64,000 nucleotides of DNA from CAISIP01 sp031396205 (GTDB taxonomy: Bacteria; Pseudomonadota; Gammaproteobacteria; Burkholderiales; Burkholderiaceae_C), in the NCBI GenBank assembly GCA_031396205.1, contig JANNKH010000060.1:39914-103913 (forward strand). The letters are read 5' to 3'. The translations under genes and the position numbers were made by a program. Numbering within the stretch: the first letter of the stretch is position 1; each line of letters begins with the position of its first letter. Positions 25,892 to 34,650 of the stretch are shown here, in pieces. The notes beneath the pieces are model-generated. The model did not search any database. It had not been told where the DNA came from and saw only the letters and a program-made list of their open reading frames with translations.

Positions 25892-26601
25892 ATCTGCGGC
25901 GCGACGCAATGGCCGAATTCATCGGCACAGCCATGCTGCTGGCGACCGTCGTGGGCTCGGGCATCATGGGCGAACGCCTGGCCGGCGGCAACGTGGCCAT
26001 CGCTCTGCTGGCCAACACACTGGCTACCGGTGCCGTACTTATTACGCTCATCGCCACTTTCGGTGCGGCTTCGGGCGCGCACTTCAACCCGTTGGTGACG
26101 GTTACTGAACTCGCGTTGGGTCGCTGTGACGCACGAAAGGCCGGCCTGTACCTGGCCGCGCAGGTCCTTGGCGGGATTGCCGGGGTACTGGCCGCGCACT
26201 ACATGTTCGAGTTGCCGTTGCTCACGCCATCTGCGCACGCAAGAACCGGAGTCCACCAATGGTGGAGCGAAGTCGTAGCGTCGTTCGGATTGCTGACTGT
26301 CATTTTGAATGTCGCCAAGAATCGGCCCGACTTCGTTCCCGTGGCGGTGGGTTCCTACATAACGGCTGCCTACTGGTTCACGGCGTCCACGTCGTTTGCC
26401 AACCCCGCGGTGACCATTGCGCGCTCCCTGACAGATACCTTTTCCGGTATTCGACCTGTCGACGCGCCCGGTTTCATCGCCAGCCAGGCAGTTGGCGCCT
26501 TCCTCGCGTTTGTGCTGTTTCGTTGGTCCGAGAAGTCCGTCGACAATGTAGCCGAAATCCGTTCAGCTACCGGAAAAACCAGCGAAACCGCACATGACTG
26601 A
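25888..26601 (+). CDS. aqpS: Aquaglyceroporin-like arsenite channel (AqpS type)
   Basis: A 237-residue MIP-family channel with six hydrophobic segments. The first pore box is NPL (67-69, HFNPLVTV) instead of NPA; the second is NPA (172-174). The Arg that normally follows the second NPA is replaced by Val, which widens the filter. In Sinorhizobium meliloti an AqpS in an ars operon lets As(III) made by ArsC leave the cell down its gradient, and this gene has the same neighbours. It overlaps both flanking genes. Confidence 0.87.
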   Translation: MNLRRDAMAEFIGTAMLLATVVGSGIMGERLAGGNVAIALLANTLATGAVLITLIATFGAASGAHFNPLVTVTELALGRCDARKAGLYLAAQVLGGIAGVLAAHYMFELPLLTPSAHARTGVHQWWSEVVASFGLLTVILNVAKNRPDFVPVAVGSYITAAYWFTASTSFANPAVTIARSLTDTFSGIRPVDAPGFIASQAVGAFLAFVLFRWSEKSVDNVAEIRSATGKTSETAHD

Positions 26602-27016
26602 AGCCACGATCTACCACAACCCCGTCTGCGGCACGTCCCGCAACACCCTGGCGCTGATTCGCCATGCGGGGATCGAGCCTGCCATCGTTGAATACCTCAA
26701 GACCCCGCCAAGCGAACCGCGTCTGATGGAACTCATCGAGTGCATGGGCATGACCCCGCGTGAGCTGCTGCGCCAGAAGGGCACGCCGTACGATGAACTG
26801 GGTTTGGACAAAACCACATGGACGGACGCCCAACTGATTGCGTTCATGCTGGCGCATCCCGTCCTCATCAACCGCCCGATCGTCGTGACGTCCATGGGAA
26901 CCCGGCTGTGCCGCCCCTCCGAGGCCGTGCTGGACATATTGCCGTTGGCGCAGCACGCGGCGTTTGCCAAGGAAGACGGCGAGGTCGTGATCCATGCGAA
27001 TAGCCAACGTGACTAA
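26594..27016 (+). CDS. arsC: Arsenate reductase, glutaredoxin-dependent (E. coli ArsC type)
   Basis: A 140-residue protein of the thioredoxin-fold ArsC/Spx family. The active site HNPVCGTSRNT places the nucleophile at Cys12, the same number as in E. coli ArsC. VVTSMGTRLCRPSE holds the conserved Arg region. It uses glutathione and glutaredoxin. It overlaps the aquaporin gene by 8 bases and arsH by 23 bases. The operon therefore encodes two non-homologous arsenate reductases. Confidence 0.92.
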   Translation: MTEATIYHNPVCGTSRNTLALIRHAGIEPAIVEYLKTPPSEPRLMELIECMGMTPRELLRQKGTPYDELGLDKTTWTDAQLIAFMLAHPVLINRPIVVTSMGTRLCRPSEAVLDILPLAQHAAFAKEDGEVVIHANSQRD

Positions 27017-27731
27017 CAATGACCTGCCGTCTACCCACCTCGACTTACATGCCTATCAGGCTCCCTGCCAGGAACAACTGACAATCGGCACACCGTCGAC
27101 TCATGCGCCCCGCATCCTCATGTTGTATGGCTCCGTGCGCGAGCGCTCGTACAGCCGGCTGCTGACGTTCGAAGCGTCCCGGCTCCTGGCATCGATGGGG
27201 GCGCAGGTGCATGTATTCGACCCCGCCGGGCTGCCACAACCGGACACCGCACCGGAAACACACCCGAAGGTGCGGGAACTGCGCGACCTTGCCACCTGGG
27301 CGGAAGGTATGGTCTGGTGCTCTCCTGAACGCCATGGCGCAATGACCGGCATCATGAAGAGTCAGATTGACTGGATACCGCTGACTCTTGGCGCGGTGCG
27401 ACCGACCCAGGGCAAGACCCTGGCCGTGATGGAGGTCAGCGGTGGCTCGCAGTCGTTCAACGCGGTCAACCAGTTGCGTATTCTTGGCAGGTGGATGCGC
27501 ATGCTGACCATCCCGAACCAGAGCAGCGTAGCCAAAGCGTTCTTGGAATTCGACGAGGCAGGCCGTATGAAGCCTTCCGCTTACTATGACCGGGTGGTCG
27601 ACGTTATGGAGGAACTGGTCAAGTTCACCTTGCTGACCCGTGATGTGGTGCCCTACCTGGTTGACCGCTACAGCGAGCGCAAGGAGTCGCCTGAAGAGTT
27701 GTCGAAGAGGGTGAATCAGAAGGCGCTGTGA
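26994..27731 (+). CDS. arsH: ArsH, NADPH-dependent FMN reductase/organoarsenical oxidase
   Basis: A 245-residue flavodoxin-like protein. ILMLYGSVRERSYSRLL is the ArsH FMN-phosphate loop, and WCSPERHGAMTGIMKSQIDW is the conserved middle part. ArsH oxidises trivalent organoarsenicals and protects from the associated oxidative stress. It is the last gene of arsR-arsC-aqpS-arsC-arsH. No arsB or acr3 pump gene is present. Confidence 0.93.
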   Translation: MRIANVTNNDLPSTHLDLHAYQAPCQEQLTIGTPSTHAPRILMLYGSVRERSYSRLLTFEASRLLASMGAQVHVFDPAGLPQPDTAPETHPKVRELRDLATWAEGMVWCSPERHGAMTGIMKSQIDWIPLTLGAVRPTQGKTLAVMEVSGGSQSFNAVNQLRILGRWMRMLTIPNQSSVAKAFLEFDEAGRMKPSAYYDRVVDVMEELVKFTLLTRDVVPYLVDRYSERKESPEELSKRVNQKAL

Positions 27732-27894
27732 AGTCGGGCATGATCCGCTTGCGCGGCCAATTGTCGGGTTCGACTATCCGATGGATTCGGATGCAGTGGC
27801 CTGGTAATCCAGCGGCGGCTCTGCGCATGCATTCAGCATTTGGCGTTTATGGGGCCAACTGCCTGGTCAAACCCATCGGTGGTACAAACACCCC

Positions 27895-28371
27895 ATGAAA
27901 ATCGAAAAAGACACAGCGGTCACATTGCACTACAAGGTGACCGATGCCGCGCACAAGACGCTGGATGCCGGCGCGGGACCGATGGTCTACCTGCATGGGG
28001 GATACGGCAACACCTTCGCCAAGATCGAACAGGCGCTCGACGGCCGGGAAAAGGGCTTTCAAACCGTCGTCGCGTTGCAGCCGGAAGATGCGTTCGGCGC
28101 GCGTGACGAGTCGCTGGTGCAGACCATACCCAAGAGCGAGTTTCCGCCTGGCGTGAAGGTCGGCGGCACGTTGCACGGCCGGGATGAATCGGGCAACGAG
28201 CGCGCGTTCCATGTGGTCAAGATCAAGGGCGATACGGTACTGCTCGACGGCAACCACCCGATGGCGGGCAAGGCGTTGCGTTTTGTCGTCACCGTGACCG
28301 ATGTGCGCGCCGCCAGCGCGGTGGAGATCGAGCATCGCCATGTGCATGGCGAGCACGGCCACCATCACTGA
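27895..28371 (+). CDS. slyD: FKBP-type peptidyl-prolyl isomerase, SlyD-like
   Basis: A 158-residue SlyD-type protein. The FKBP part starts VTLHYKVTDAAHKTLDAG, is interrupted by the chaperone IF domain (VALQPEDAFGARDESLVQTI) and ends with a His-rich tail, HRHVHGEHGHHH, that can bind nickel or other metals. Cytoplasmic folding factor. The SD before ATG 27895 is poor. The 163-bp upstream gap has no recognisable gene. Confidence 0.9.
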   Translation: MKIEKDTAVTLHYKVTDAAHKTLDAGAGPMVYLHGGYGNTFAKIEQALDGREKGFQTVVALQPEDAFGARDESLVQTIPKSEFPPGVKVGGTLHGRDESGNERAFHVVKIKGDTVLLDGNHPMAGKALRFVVTVTDVRAASAVEIEHRHVHGEHGHHH

Positions 28372-28393
28372 CACGGCGCAGTGCCGGGCCGCA

Positions 28394-28609
28394 TCATGCC
28401 CCGCCGGGGTGTTTCTCGATCCCGAGGCCAGGCGAGAAATGTGCCTGGCCCGAGTGCGCGGTCAGGAACCGCACGACCGCCACCAGAAACGGCAATGCCG
28501 CACCCCCGCAGAACATCGCGCGCCAGCTGCTCAGACCCGACGCCACCAACCAGAGGACGAAACCTGCAAAATCCAATGTGCCGTCCGTCAGGCGGTCGGG
28601 CATAGCCAA
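28394..28609 (-). CDS. Hypothetical small membrane protein
   Basis: A 71-codon frame starting 31 bp after the stop of the Bug receptor gene on the same strand. The product has two hydrophobic stretches (FAGFVLWLVASGL; AMFCGGAALPFLVAVVRFL) and a Gly/His-containing tail. I recognise no family. The SD is weak, so it could be spurious. Confidence 0.3.
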   Translation of the reverse strand: MAMPDRLTDGTLDFAGFVLWLVASGLSSWRAMFCGGAALPFLVAVVRFLTAHSGQAHFSPGLGIEKHPGGA

Positions 28610-28640
28610 GCCGCCACGACGGACCCGGCTGGCGATGTTC

Positions 28641-29612
28641 TCAGTCGATCTTCGCCCCCGACGCCTTGACCACCTGTGACCATTTGCCGGTCTCGGCCGC
28701 GATGAACTGGCCCAGTTGTTCGGGCGTGCCGCCCACCGGCTCGGCGCCCAGGCTCTTGAAGCGCTCGATCACCTCGGGTTTTTTCAGGATCTTGTCGACC
28801 TCGCCCGACAAACGGCTGACGATTGCCGGCGGCGTTCCGGCCGGCGCCATCAGCACGAACCAGGACTCGGCCGCATAACCGGGCAGCAGCGCGGCGACCG
28901 GCGGAACGTCGGGCAACTGTGCGTTGGCCTTGTCGCCGGTGACGCCGAGCGCCACCAGTTTGCCGGCCTTGATGTGGGGCATGGCCGACGGCAGGTTGTC
29001 GATCGCCATCTGGATCTGGCCGGACATCAGGTCCAGCAGCATCGGGCCGCTGCCACGGTACGGTATGTGGGTGACGAATATCCCGGCTCGGCTCTTGAAC
29101 AGTTCGGTCGACAAATGGCCGGTCGTGCCATTGCCGGGTGAACCGTAGGACAGGCCACCAGGCTTCTTCTTCGCGATGTCGACCAGGTCCTTCAGGTTCT
29201 TCGCGCCGACACCGGGGTTGACGATCAGCACATTGGGCACCCGCACCACGAACGATACCGGCGTGAAATCCTTGGCGGCGTCGTAAGGCATCTTTGGATA
29301 AAGGAACTGGTTGATTGCCTGCGTGCCCGGTGTCCCCATCAGGAACGTGTAGCCGTCGGGCGCAGCGCGGGCAACTTCGGCGGCGCCGACGTTGCCACCG
29401 GCGCCGCCCTTGTTGTCGACGATGAAGCTCTGCTTCATGACCTTGGTCAATTCGTCCGAGATGACACGGGCCGTGATGTCTGTCGTGCCGCCAGCAGCAA
29501 ACGGCACCACAATGCGAACCGGCTTGCCCGGCCAGTCCGACTGCGCCGAAGCAGCGCCTGTGGCGGCAACGATGGCTGACAACAGCAGCGATTTCAAGGG
29601 CATGAATCTCAT
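28641..29612 (-). CDS. Bug/TctC-family tripartite tricarboxylate receptor
   Basis: A 323-residue periplasmic receptor. A signal peptide (residues 1-23, ending GAASAQS) is followed by WPGKPVRIVVPFAAGGTTDITAR, the Bug ligand-loop motif, and later YGSPGNGTTGHLSTELFK and HIPYRGSGPMLLDLMSGQIQ. Bug proteins bind carboxylates or amides for TctAB-type transporters or signalling. No tctA or tctB gene is nearby, so it is an orphan. AAGGA precedes ATG 29612. Confidence 0.92.
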   Translation of the reverse strand: MRFMPLKSLLLSAIVAATGAASAQSDWPGKPVRIVVPFAAGGTTDITARVISDELTKVMKQSFIVDNKGGAGGNVGAAEVARAAPDGYTFLMGTPGTQAINQFLYPKMPYDAAKDFTPVSFVVRVPNVLIVNPGVGAKNLKDLVDIAKKKPGGLSYGSPGNGTTGHLSTELFKSRAGIFVTHIPYRGSGPMLLDLMSGQIQMAIDNLPSAMPHIKAGKLVALGVTGDKANAQLPDVPPVAALLPGYAAESWFVLMAPAGTPPAIVSRLSGEVDKILKKPEVIERFKSLGAEPVGGTPEQLGQFIAAETGKWSQVVKASGAKID

Positions 29613-29929
29613 GGTGGCGTCCTTGTGAAGGGCAAGATAGGAACTCGGTAGCGGCAAGATCCGTGTCCGTCGGCGCCCCGTCGGCAGTCCTGCGCAGCTT
29701 CGATCATAAAGGACCGCAATGTGCGTGCCCAGGTACAACCGACTGCGCCGCCACAGACGATGTGCTTCGCCCTTCGTTGGGCTATTGTGGTGATCCGCGT
29801 CGCAATGGTGGTTCCGGGCCACGTACGCCAGTTTCCTCTGTTTTCACGACGCGCTTGCTGGCGATCTGGACGGGCGACGCTAACATGGGCGATGCGCAAT
29901 CGATGCGTCGTTGGGTCAACAAGGGTCAT

Positions 29930-31111
29930 ATGCGCGACACACGGGAACAGGCAGTCGATTCGGTCATGGAGCCGCCGGATGGTGCCGCCTCAGCCACGCG
30001 CCAGTTGGCGATCCGCTTCACCGGCTCGGGCAGTGAATATTTCCGGATCTGGATCGTCAACCTGCTGCTGGTGCTGGTGACGCTCTCCCTGTACTACCCC
30101 TGGGCCAAGGCGCGCCGCCTGCGCTATTTCCATGGCAACACGCTGATCGACGGATCACCATTGGGATTTCATGGCGACCCGCGCCGGATGCTGCGCGGTT
30201 ATCTGTTGGTGGGATTGTTGTTCGCGCTGTATTCGCTGGCCGGACAGTTTTCGGTGGGGGCCGGATTGATTGCCCTGGTTCTGGTAGCGGTCATTTCGCC
30301 GGCCCTGCTCAGATCGTCGATGCGATTTCGGCTGGCCAATACCAGTTGGCGCGGCATGCGGTTCGTCTTCTGGGGTACTGCCGATGGCGCCTATCGGACG
30401 ATGCTGCCCTTGTTCGTTCCGGCCCTGGTGCTGGTGGGTGGCGCGGTACTGGTCGTGAACCCCGACATGCCGCCGCGGTGGTACGTGTTGACTAGCGGCG
30501 TGGTCGGGTTGGCGACGATTGCCGTGCTGCCGTGGCTGCTCTGGAACCTGAAGCGTTACCAGCATGAAAACTATGGCATTGCGTCGCTGCAAACTCGTTT
30601 CAAGGCGTCGGTCGGCGCGTTTTACGGCCTGGGATTCAAGTTCCTGGGTGTCGCGCTGCTGGCGCCGCTGGCTGCGACTGCTGTCGCAGGTATTTTTCTG
30701 TTCGCGATGCGCGAGGGTTTTCGCTCCGGCCAGTATCCGCTCGCGCTCTACTTGCTGCCGTTGGTGGCGCTGTCGGCGTTTGCCGCCTATGTGGCCAGCA
30801 CGGCTTATCTGACGAGCCGGTTGCAGAATCTGGTCTGGACCAAGACCGGTAACCGGTCGATGCGATTTGTCAGCCAGCTGCGGTTTTCCCGGTTGTTCGT
30901 GTTGACGCTGAAGAACTGGCTTTTCATGTTGCTGACGCTTGGCTTGTACTGGCCGTTCGCTGCGGTGGCGACGACCCGATTGCGGCTGGAGTCGGTGTTC
31001 ATCAAGACCCGCCAAGACCCGGCAACGCTGGTCAGCCTGCTGCAGGCCTCGGACGTGGAGGCGGCCGGCGATGCTGCCGGCGACCTGCTCGACATCGATA
31101 TCGGCCTGTAG
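29930..31111 (+). CDS. DUF898 (YjgN-like) membrane protein
   Basis: A 393-residue polytopic membrane protein. The DUF898 signature IRFTGSGSEYFRIWIVNLLL, then LYYPWAKARRLRYFHGNT, is clear and recurs in a second unit (LYWPFAAVATTRLRLES). ATG 29930 is chosen for the AAGGG 4-5 bases before it; ATGs at 29885 and 29966 are alternatives. It is followed 6 bp later by an M48 peptidase gene. The DUF898/M48 pairing is common, which suggests a joint role in membrane protein handling. The function is not known. Confidence 0.85.
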   Translation: MRDTREQAVDSVMEPPDGAASATRQLAIRFTGSGSEYFRIWIVNLLLVLVTLSLYYPWAKARRLRYFHGNTLIDGSPLGFHGDPRRMLRGYLLVGLLFALYSLAGQFSVGAGLIALVLVAVISPALLRSSMRFRLANTSWRGMRFVFWGTADGAYRTMLPLFVPALVLVGGAVLVVNPDMPPRWYVLTSGVVGLATIAVLPWLLWNLKRYQHENYGIASLQTRFKASVGAFYGLGFKFLGVALLAPLAATAVAGIFLFAMREGFRSGQYPLALYLLPLVALSAFAAYVASTAYLTSRLQNLVWTKTGNRSMRFVSQLRFSRLFVLTLKNWLFMLLTLGLYWPFAAVATTRLRLESVFIKTRQDPATLVSLLQASDVEAAGDAAGDLLDIDIGL

Positions 31112-31117
31112 CCAGTG

Positions 31118-32173
31118 ATGCCCGAAACTGCGTCGGCGGCGCTGGCGGCAACCTACTTCGACGGCGCTCAGGCGCGCGAACGCGCTGTCACGTTGCGCCT
31201 GCTCCACGGCGACCTGCATGTGCAGGGCGATGGCGTCGCCCGGGTCGTGCCTGGCGCCGAGCTGCAATGGCCGGAGCCCCACCGCCATGGCATGCGGGTA
31301 ATGCATTTTGCCCTGGGCGGTTCGGTGCATTGTGCCGACAGCGCGGCGTGGGACCGGTGGTGCGGCGCCATCGGTCATGCCCCGAGCCCGGTCGCCCGCC
31401 TGCAGGGCAGCTGGCGCTGGGTTCTGGCCAGCATCGCCCTGCTGGCGGTGCTTGCGGTCGCGATGCAGCGATGGGGCATTCCCGCCGTTGCGGGTGCCAT
31501 CGTTGCGGCCACGCCGGCGTCGGTGGAAGTGGCCATCGGTGAATCCACGCTTGAAACGCTCGACCAGCTGATCATGCGTCCGAGCCAGCTGGCGCCGAGC
31601 GAGCAGGAGCGCCTGCGGGCCGCGTTTGCGCAGGTCGTGGCCGCGCAGACGCCGGGCAGTATGCCGCCTTTTAGGCTGGAGTTTCGCCGCAGCCGGATCG
31701 GGCCCAACGCCTTTGCGCTGCCGGGCGGCGTACTGGTCATGACCGATGAACTGGTGGCGATGTTCAAGCAGGACGATGCGGTGGTCCTCGGTGTGCTGGC
31801 CCACGAACTGGGTCATGTGCGCCAGCGCCACGGGTTGCGCATGCTGGCGCAGGGAACCATGCTGGCGGCTGGTGCGGCGCTGCTTTTTGGTGATTTCAGC
31901 ACCGTATTCGCCGGTGCGCCGGCCGCGCTGGGCAACGCCAGCTATTCGCGCGATGCAGAGCGCGAAGCCGATCAGGAATCGGCGCGTATGCTCAAGGCCG
32001 TTGGCATATCACCGCTGGCCATGGTACGATTTTTCGACGTGCTGGAACAGAAACTCAAGCGCGATCCCGCCCAGCCGGCCGATACGGACAGTGCCTGGAG
32101 TGGCCTGTCGATCGCCTCGCATCCGGCCGATGCGCAGCGCATCCGCTTCTTCCGGGATGCCGCGCGCGACTGA
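31118..32173 (+). CDS. M48-family membrane metallopeptidase
   Basis: A 351-residue protein. It has a cytoplasmic N-terminal part, one transmembrane segment (~102-118) and a zinc peptidase domain with HELGH (229-233). The third ligand is Glu281 in the ExxAD pattern (AEREAD). It is closer to periplasmic M48C (BepA/LoiP-like) proteases than to HtpX. ATG 31118 is used; the adjacent GTG at 31115 is possible. Probably co-transcribed with the DUF898 gene. It ends with a short C-terminal tail (SHPADAQRIRFFRDAA) typical of the family. Confidence 0.9.
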   Translation: MPETASAALAATYFDGAQARERAVTLRLLHGDLHVQGDGVARVVPGAELQWPEPHRHGMRVMHFALGGSVHCADSAAWDRWCGAIGHAPSPVARLQGSWRWVLASIALLAVLAVAMQRWGIPAVAGAIVAATPASVEVAIGESTLETLDQLIMRPSQLAPSEQERLRAAFAQVVAAQTPGSMPPFRLEFRRSRIGPNAFALPGGVLVMTDELVAMFKQDDAVVLGVLAHELGHVRQRHGLRMLAQGTMLAAGAALLFGDFSTVFAGAPAALGNASYSRDAEREADQESARMLKAVGISPLAMVRFFDVLEQKLKRDPAQPADTDSAWSGLSIASHPADAQRIRFFRDAARD

Positions 32174-32411
32174 AAAGCCACGCAGTCGATCACCTGGTGG
32201 CAGCCTGCCTGGTCGGGTCGATGGCGGCCGTGCGTTGCAGCCAATGTCCCAGCTTCGTTGCCACTCTCGTTCGCGCCAAGCTTATCGCTGCAGGGGCGCC
32301 ACCGGCACGGTCTGGTTTAGACTGCGCTGCCGGGCGATCGGGCGTTGCGTTGCGGCTATTGTGGGCCTGGCGGCCGTCCGATTGCGGCTTTGATGGCGAC
32401 CCAGGAGAAAC

Positions 32412-33221
32412 ATGACCATTGCGCGCAATTGCGTTCAGCAGATCGAGATCCTGGCGCAGGGTGATCACCCGCATTGCGTCGTGATGTTGCATGGCTGGCC
32501 GGACAGCTACCGGCTGTGGGACAGGACGGTCGACGATTTGCAGCGGCACTATCGCTGCGTGCGGTTTTCGCTGCCAGGATTTGATGTCGGCGCAGCGCCA
32601 CGCCCGACGTCGCTGGACGATATGTGTGACTGGTTGCTGCAGGTCGTCGATCTGGTCAGTCCCGGCCAGCCGGTGACGCTGCTGCTGCATGACTGGGGCT
32701 GTGTTTTTGGCTATGAGTTTGCTGCGCGGCATCCGGCGCGGGTGTTGCGGATTGTCGCGGTGGACATTGGCGATCACAACGGCGTGGCATTGCGCCATGC
32801 GCTGACAGCTAAGCAACGCCTGCTGGTGTTTGGCTACCAGTTCTGGCTGGCGCTGGCCTGGACGTGGGGTGGTCGGCTGGGCAACGGGATGACCCGCGCC
32901 ATGGCGCGTGCGATGGGTTGTCGAACCGACCCGGCGACGATCGGCTGGCAGATGAACTACCCCTATGCGATGCGCTGGTTCGGCGCTGCGGGCGGACTGG
33001 CGCATGCCGGGCCAGTGCGCCCGGCATGTCCCGTTTTGTACATCTATGGGGAGCGCAAGCCCATGATGTTCCATTCACCCGCATGGCTGGCCGATCTGGC
33101 GGCGCAGCCCGGATGCGCCGTGCATGCTTTTGCAACCGGGCACTGGGTCATGGCACAGCAGCCGGACGCGTTCAACCGATGTGTGTGCAATTGGTTGCTG
33201 GCTGGCGACGAAGCAGCCTGA
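32412..33221 (+). CDS. Alpha/beta hydrolase with Asp nucleophile (epoxide hydrolase/dehalogenase-like)
   Basis: A 269-residue alpha/beta hydrolase. HGWPDS (28-32 region) forms the oxyanion hole. The nucleophile-elbow reads LLHDWGC, placing Asp94 where esterases have Ser; this is characteristic of epoxide hydrolases and haloalkane dehalogenases. The catalytic His lies in ATGHWVM. AGGAG precedes ATG 32412. It is monocistronic, with a 238-bp upstream gap, and tail to tail with the DUF1254 operon. The substrate is not known. Confidence 0.86.
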   Translation: MTIARNCVQQIEILAQGDHPHCVVMLHGWPDSYRLWDRTVDDLQRHYRCVRFSLPGFDVGAAPRPTSLDDMCDWLLQVVDLVSPGQPVTLLLHDWGCVFGYEFAARHPARVLRIVAVDIGDHNGVALRHALTAKQRLLVFGYQFWLALAWTWGGRLGNGMTRAMARAMGCRTDPATIGWQMNYPYAMRWFGAAGGLAHAGPVRPACPVLYIYGERKPMMFHSPAWLADLAAQPGCAVHAFATGHWVMAQQPDAFNRCVCNWLLAGDEAA

Positions 33222-33234
33222 GCGCGGCCGTTCG

Positions 33235-34641
33235 TCAGTCTGGCTGTCGTTGCGGGCTCGGCAGCTGGTAGCGGCCGTCGAGCATCTCGGGCTTGGGCAG
33301 ATACGCACGCAGGCACAGGAAAAACCGGTCCGCGGGCGCCGGCAGCCAATTGGCGCGCTGTTTCACGTCCAGCGGCGCACAGTGCGACAGCGTCACGGTG
33401 AGGCCGCCGTCGCTGTCGTGCACCAGACCGGCCGTGCGGTCGCCGATCGAATAGCGTTCGATCGGGTTGGCCACGAGCAAATAGTCGCTCGCGTCATACA
33501 ACGTGATGGACCAGAACGCTTCGACGGGCGGCAATTGGCCGGGGGCGAAGCGCAAGCGGTACACAGCCTCACCCTTGAGCGGGATTCCGTTTGCATCGGT
33601 CTCGCAGCGGGGATAGGCCGCTTCCAGGGTCTCCAGCGCACCAATCGCCTGGTGGGAGAGGAAGGCACGCAACAGCAGGTCGTCGCCAAAGCTTGTGGCG
33701 AGCTGGATCGGATGGCGCCATGCGCTGTGGCCGCCTGCAGTGGCAACTGACGTGATGCCGGTGCCCAGCACGTCGTGTTCCGGACTATCGAGCAGCGCCA
33801 CACTGCGCGAGCAGGCACGCTCCAGGGCCAGTTGCGCAGCGGCCGGCAGTTCGGCGTTGATGCCGGCTCCGATGCCGACCTGCGCAAACTGCGCCACCAG
33901 GCCGGCGTCGCGTGCCGGTGGCGGGCAGATGCCAAGCGCATGATTGACCATGGCCCGAAACCGGTCGACGCCAAACGGCGCGCGCGCTGCAAATCGGCTG
34001 TCGAACCGGCGTGGCGGGCTGGCGCGCCCGGCGGTCCAGTCGTCCAGGGTCTGCATGTGGAACTGGTCCTGCAGCGCGTTGACGGCTGGCACGTCGGCCG
34101 GCCCGTCGACCAACACCCGCCCGATGATCCAGACCCAGTTCGTTGCACTGCGCAGATGGCGCCCAGGGGCGCCGCATGCCGGCGGAACGACGCCTGCCCA
34201 GTCGGGGCCCGATACCAGAACCGCGCCGGCGCCATTGCCGGTGGTGCGGGTTCCGATATGCGCAAACGGATTGGTGTAGTAGTCCAGGAATCCAAGCACG
34301 TAATAGCGGCTGCCTGTGTCGGGCACGCTGATCACCAGCGGCCCTGCGGACAGGTCGAGCCAGGCATTGACATACAGGGTGTCGTTGTTGGGCATCACGA
34401 CACGGCTTTTGCCCGCAGTCAGCAGTTCGCGCTCGTTGGTGAACAGGTTGCACCAACGCTCGGTGCTCTCGGGGCTGGCGCCGGCAAATCCCAGCTGGGG
34501 CGCCTTGCGGGCGGAGGTCGCCGCACGCATGCGTTGCATCTCGAACAAAGGCCATGCGTAGATGCAGGCCAGCAGCGCGACGCTGTACAGGTAGTCGTCG
34601 CGTGCACTGCTAGTTGAAGGGGCAGGGTGGGTGCTTGTCAT
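33235..34641 (-). CDS. DUF1254/DUF1214 domain protein (copy 2)
   Basis: A 468-residue protein with the DUF1254 N-terminal domain (YAWPLFEMQRMR; VVMPNNDTLYVNAWLDLSAGPLVISVP) and a DUF1214 C-terminal domain (FWSITLYDASDYLLVANPIERYSIGDRT). No signal peptide is seen, unlike many family members. It begins 9 bp after the stop of a second, related gene and is the last gene of the TetR-flanked operon. The family has no established enzymatic activity. Confidence 0.87.
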   Translation of the reverse strand: MTSTHPAPSTSSARDDYLYSVALLACIYAWPLFEMQRMRAATSARKAPQLGFAGASPESTERWCNLFTNERELLTAGKSRVVMPNNDTLYVNAWLDLSAGPLVISVPDTGSRYYVLGFLDYYTNPFAHIGTRTTGNGAGAVLVSGPDWAGVVPPACGAPGRHLRSATNWVWIIGRVLVDGPADVPAVNALQDQFHMQTLDDWTAGRASPPRRFDSRFAARAPFGVDRFRAMVNHALGICPPPARDAGLVAQFAQVGIGAGINAELPAAAQLALERACSRSVALLDSPEHDVLGTGITSVATAGGHSAWRHPIQLATSFGDDLLLRAFLSHQAIGALETLEAAYPRCETDANGIPLKGEAVYRLRFAPGQLPPVEAFWSITLYDASDYLLVANPIERYSIGDRTAGLVHDSDGGLTVTLSHCAPLDVKQRANWLPAPADRFFLCLRAYLPKPEMLDGRYQLPSPQRQPD

Positions 34642-34650
34642 GGGTTTGGC

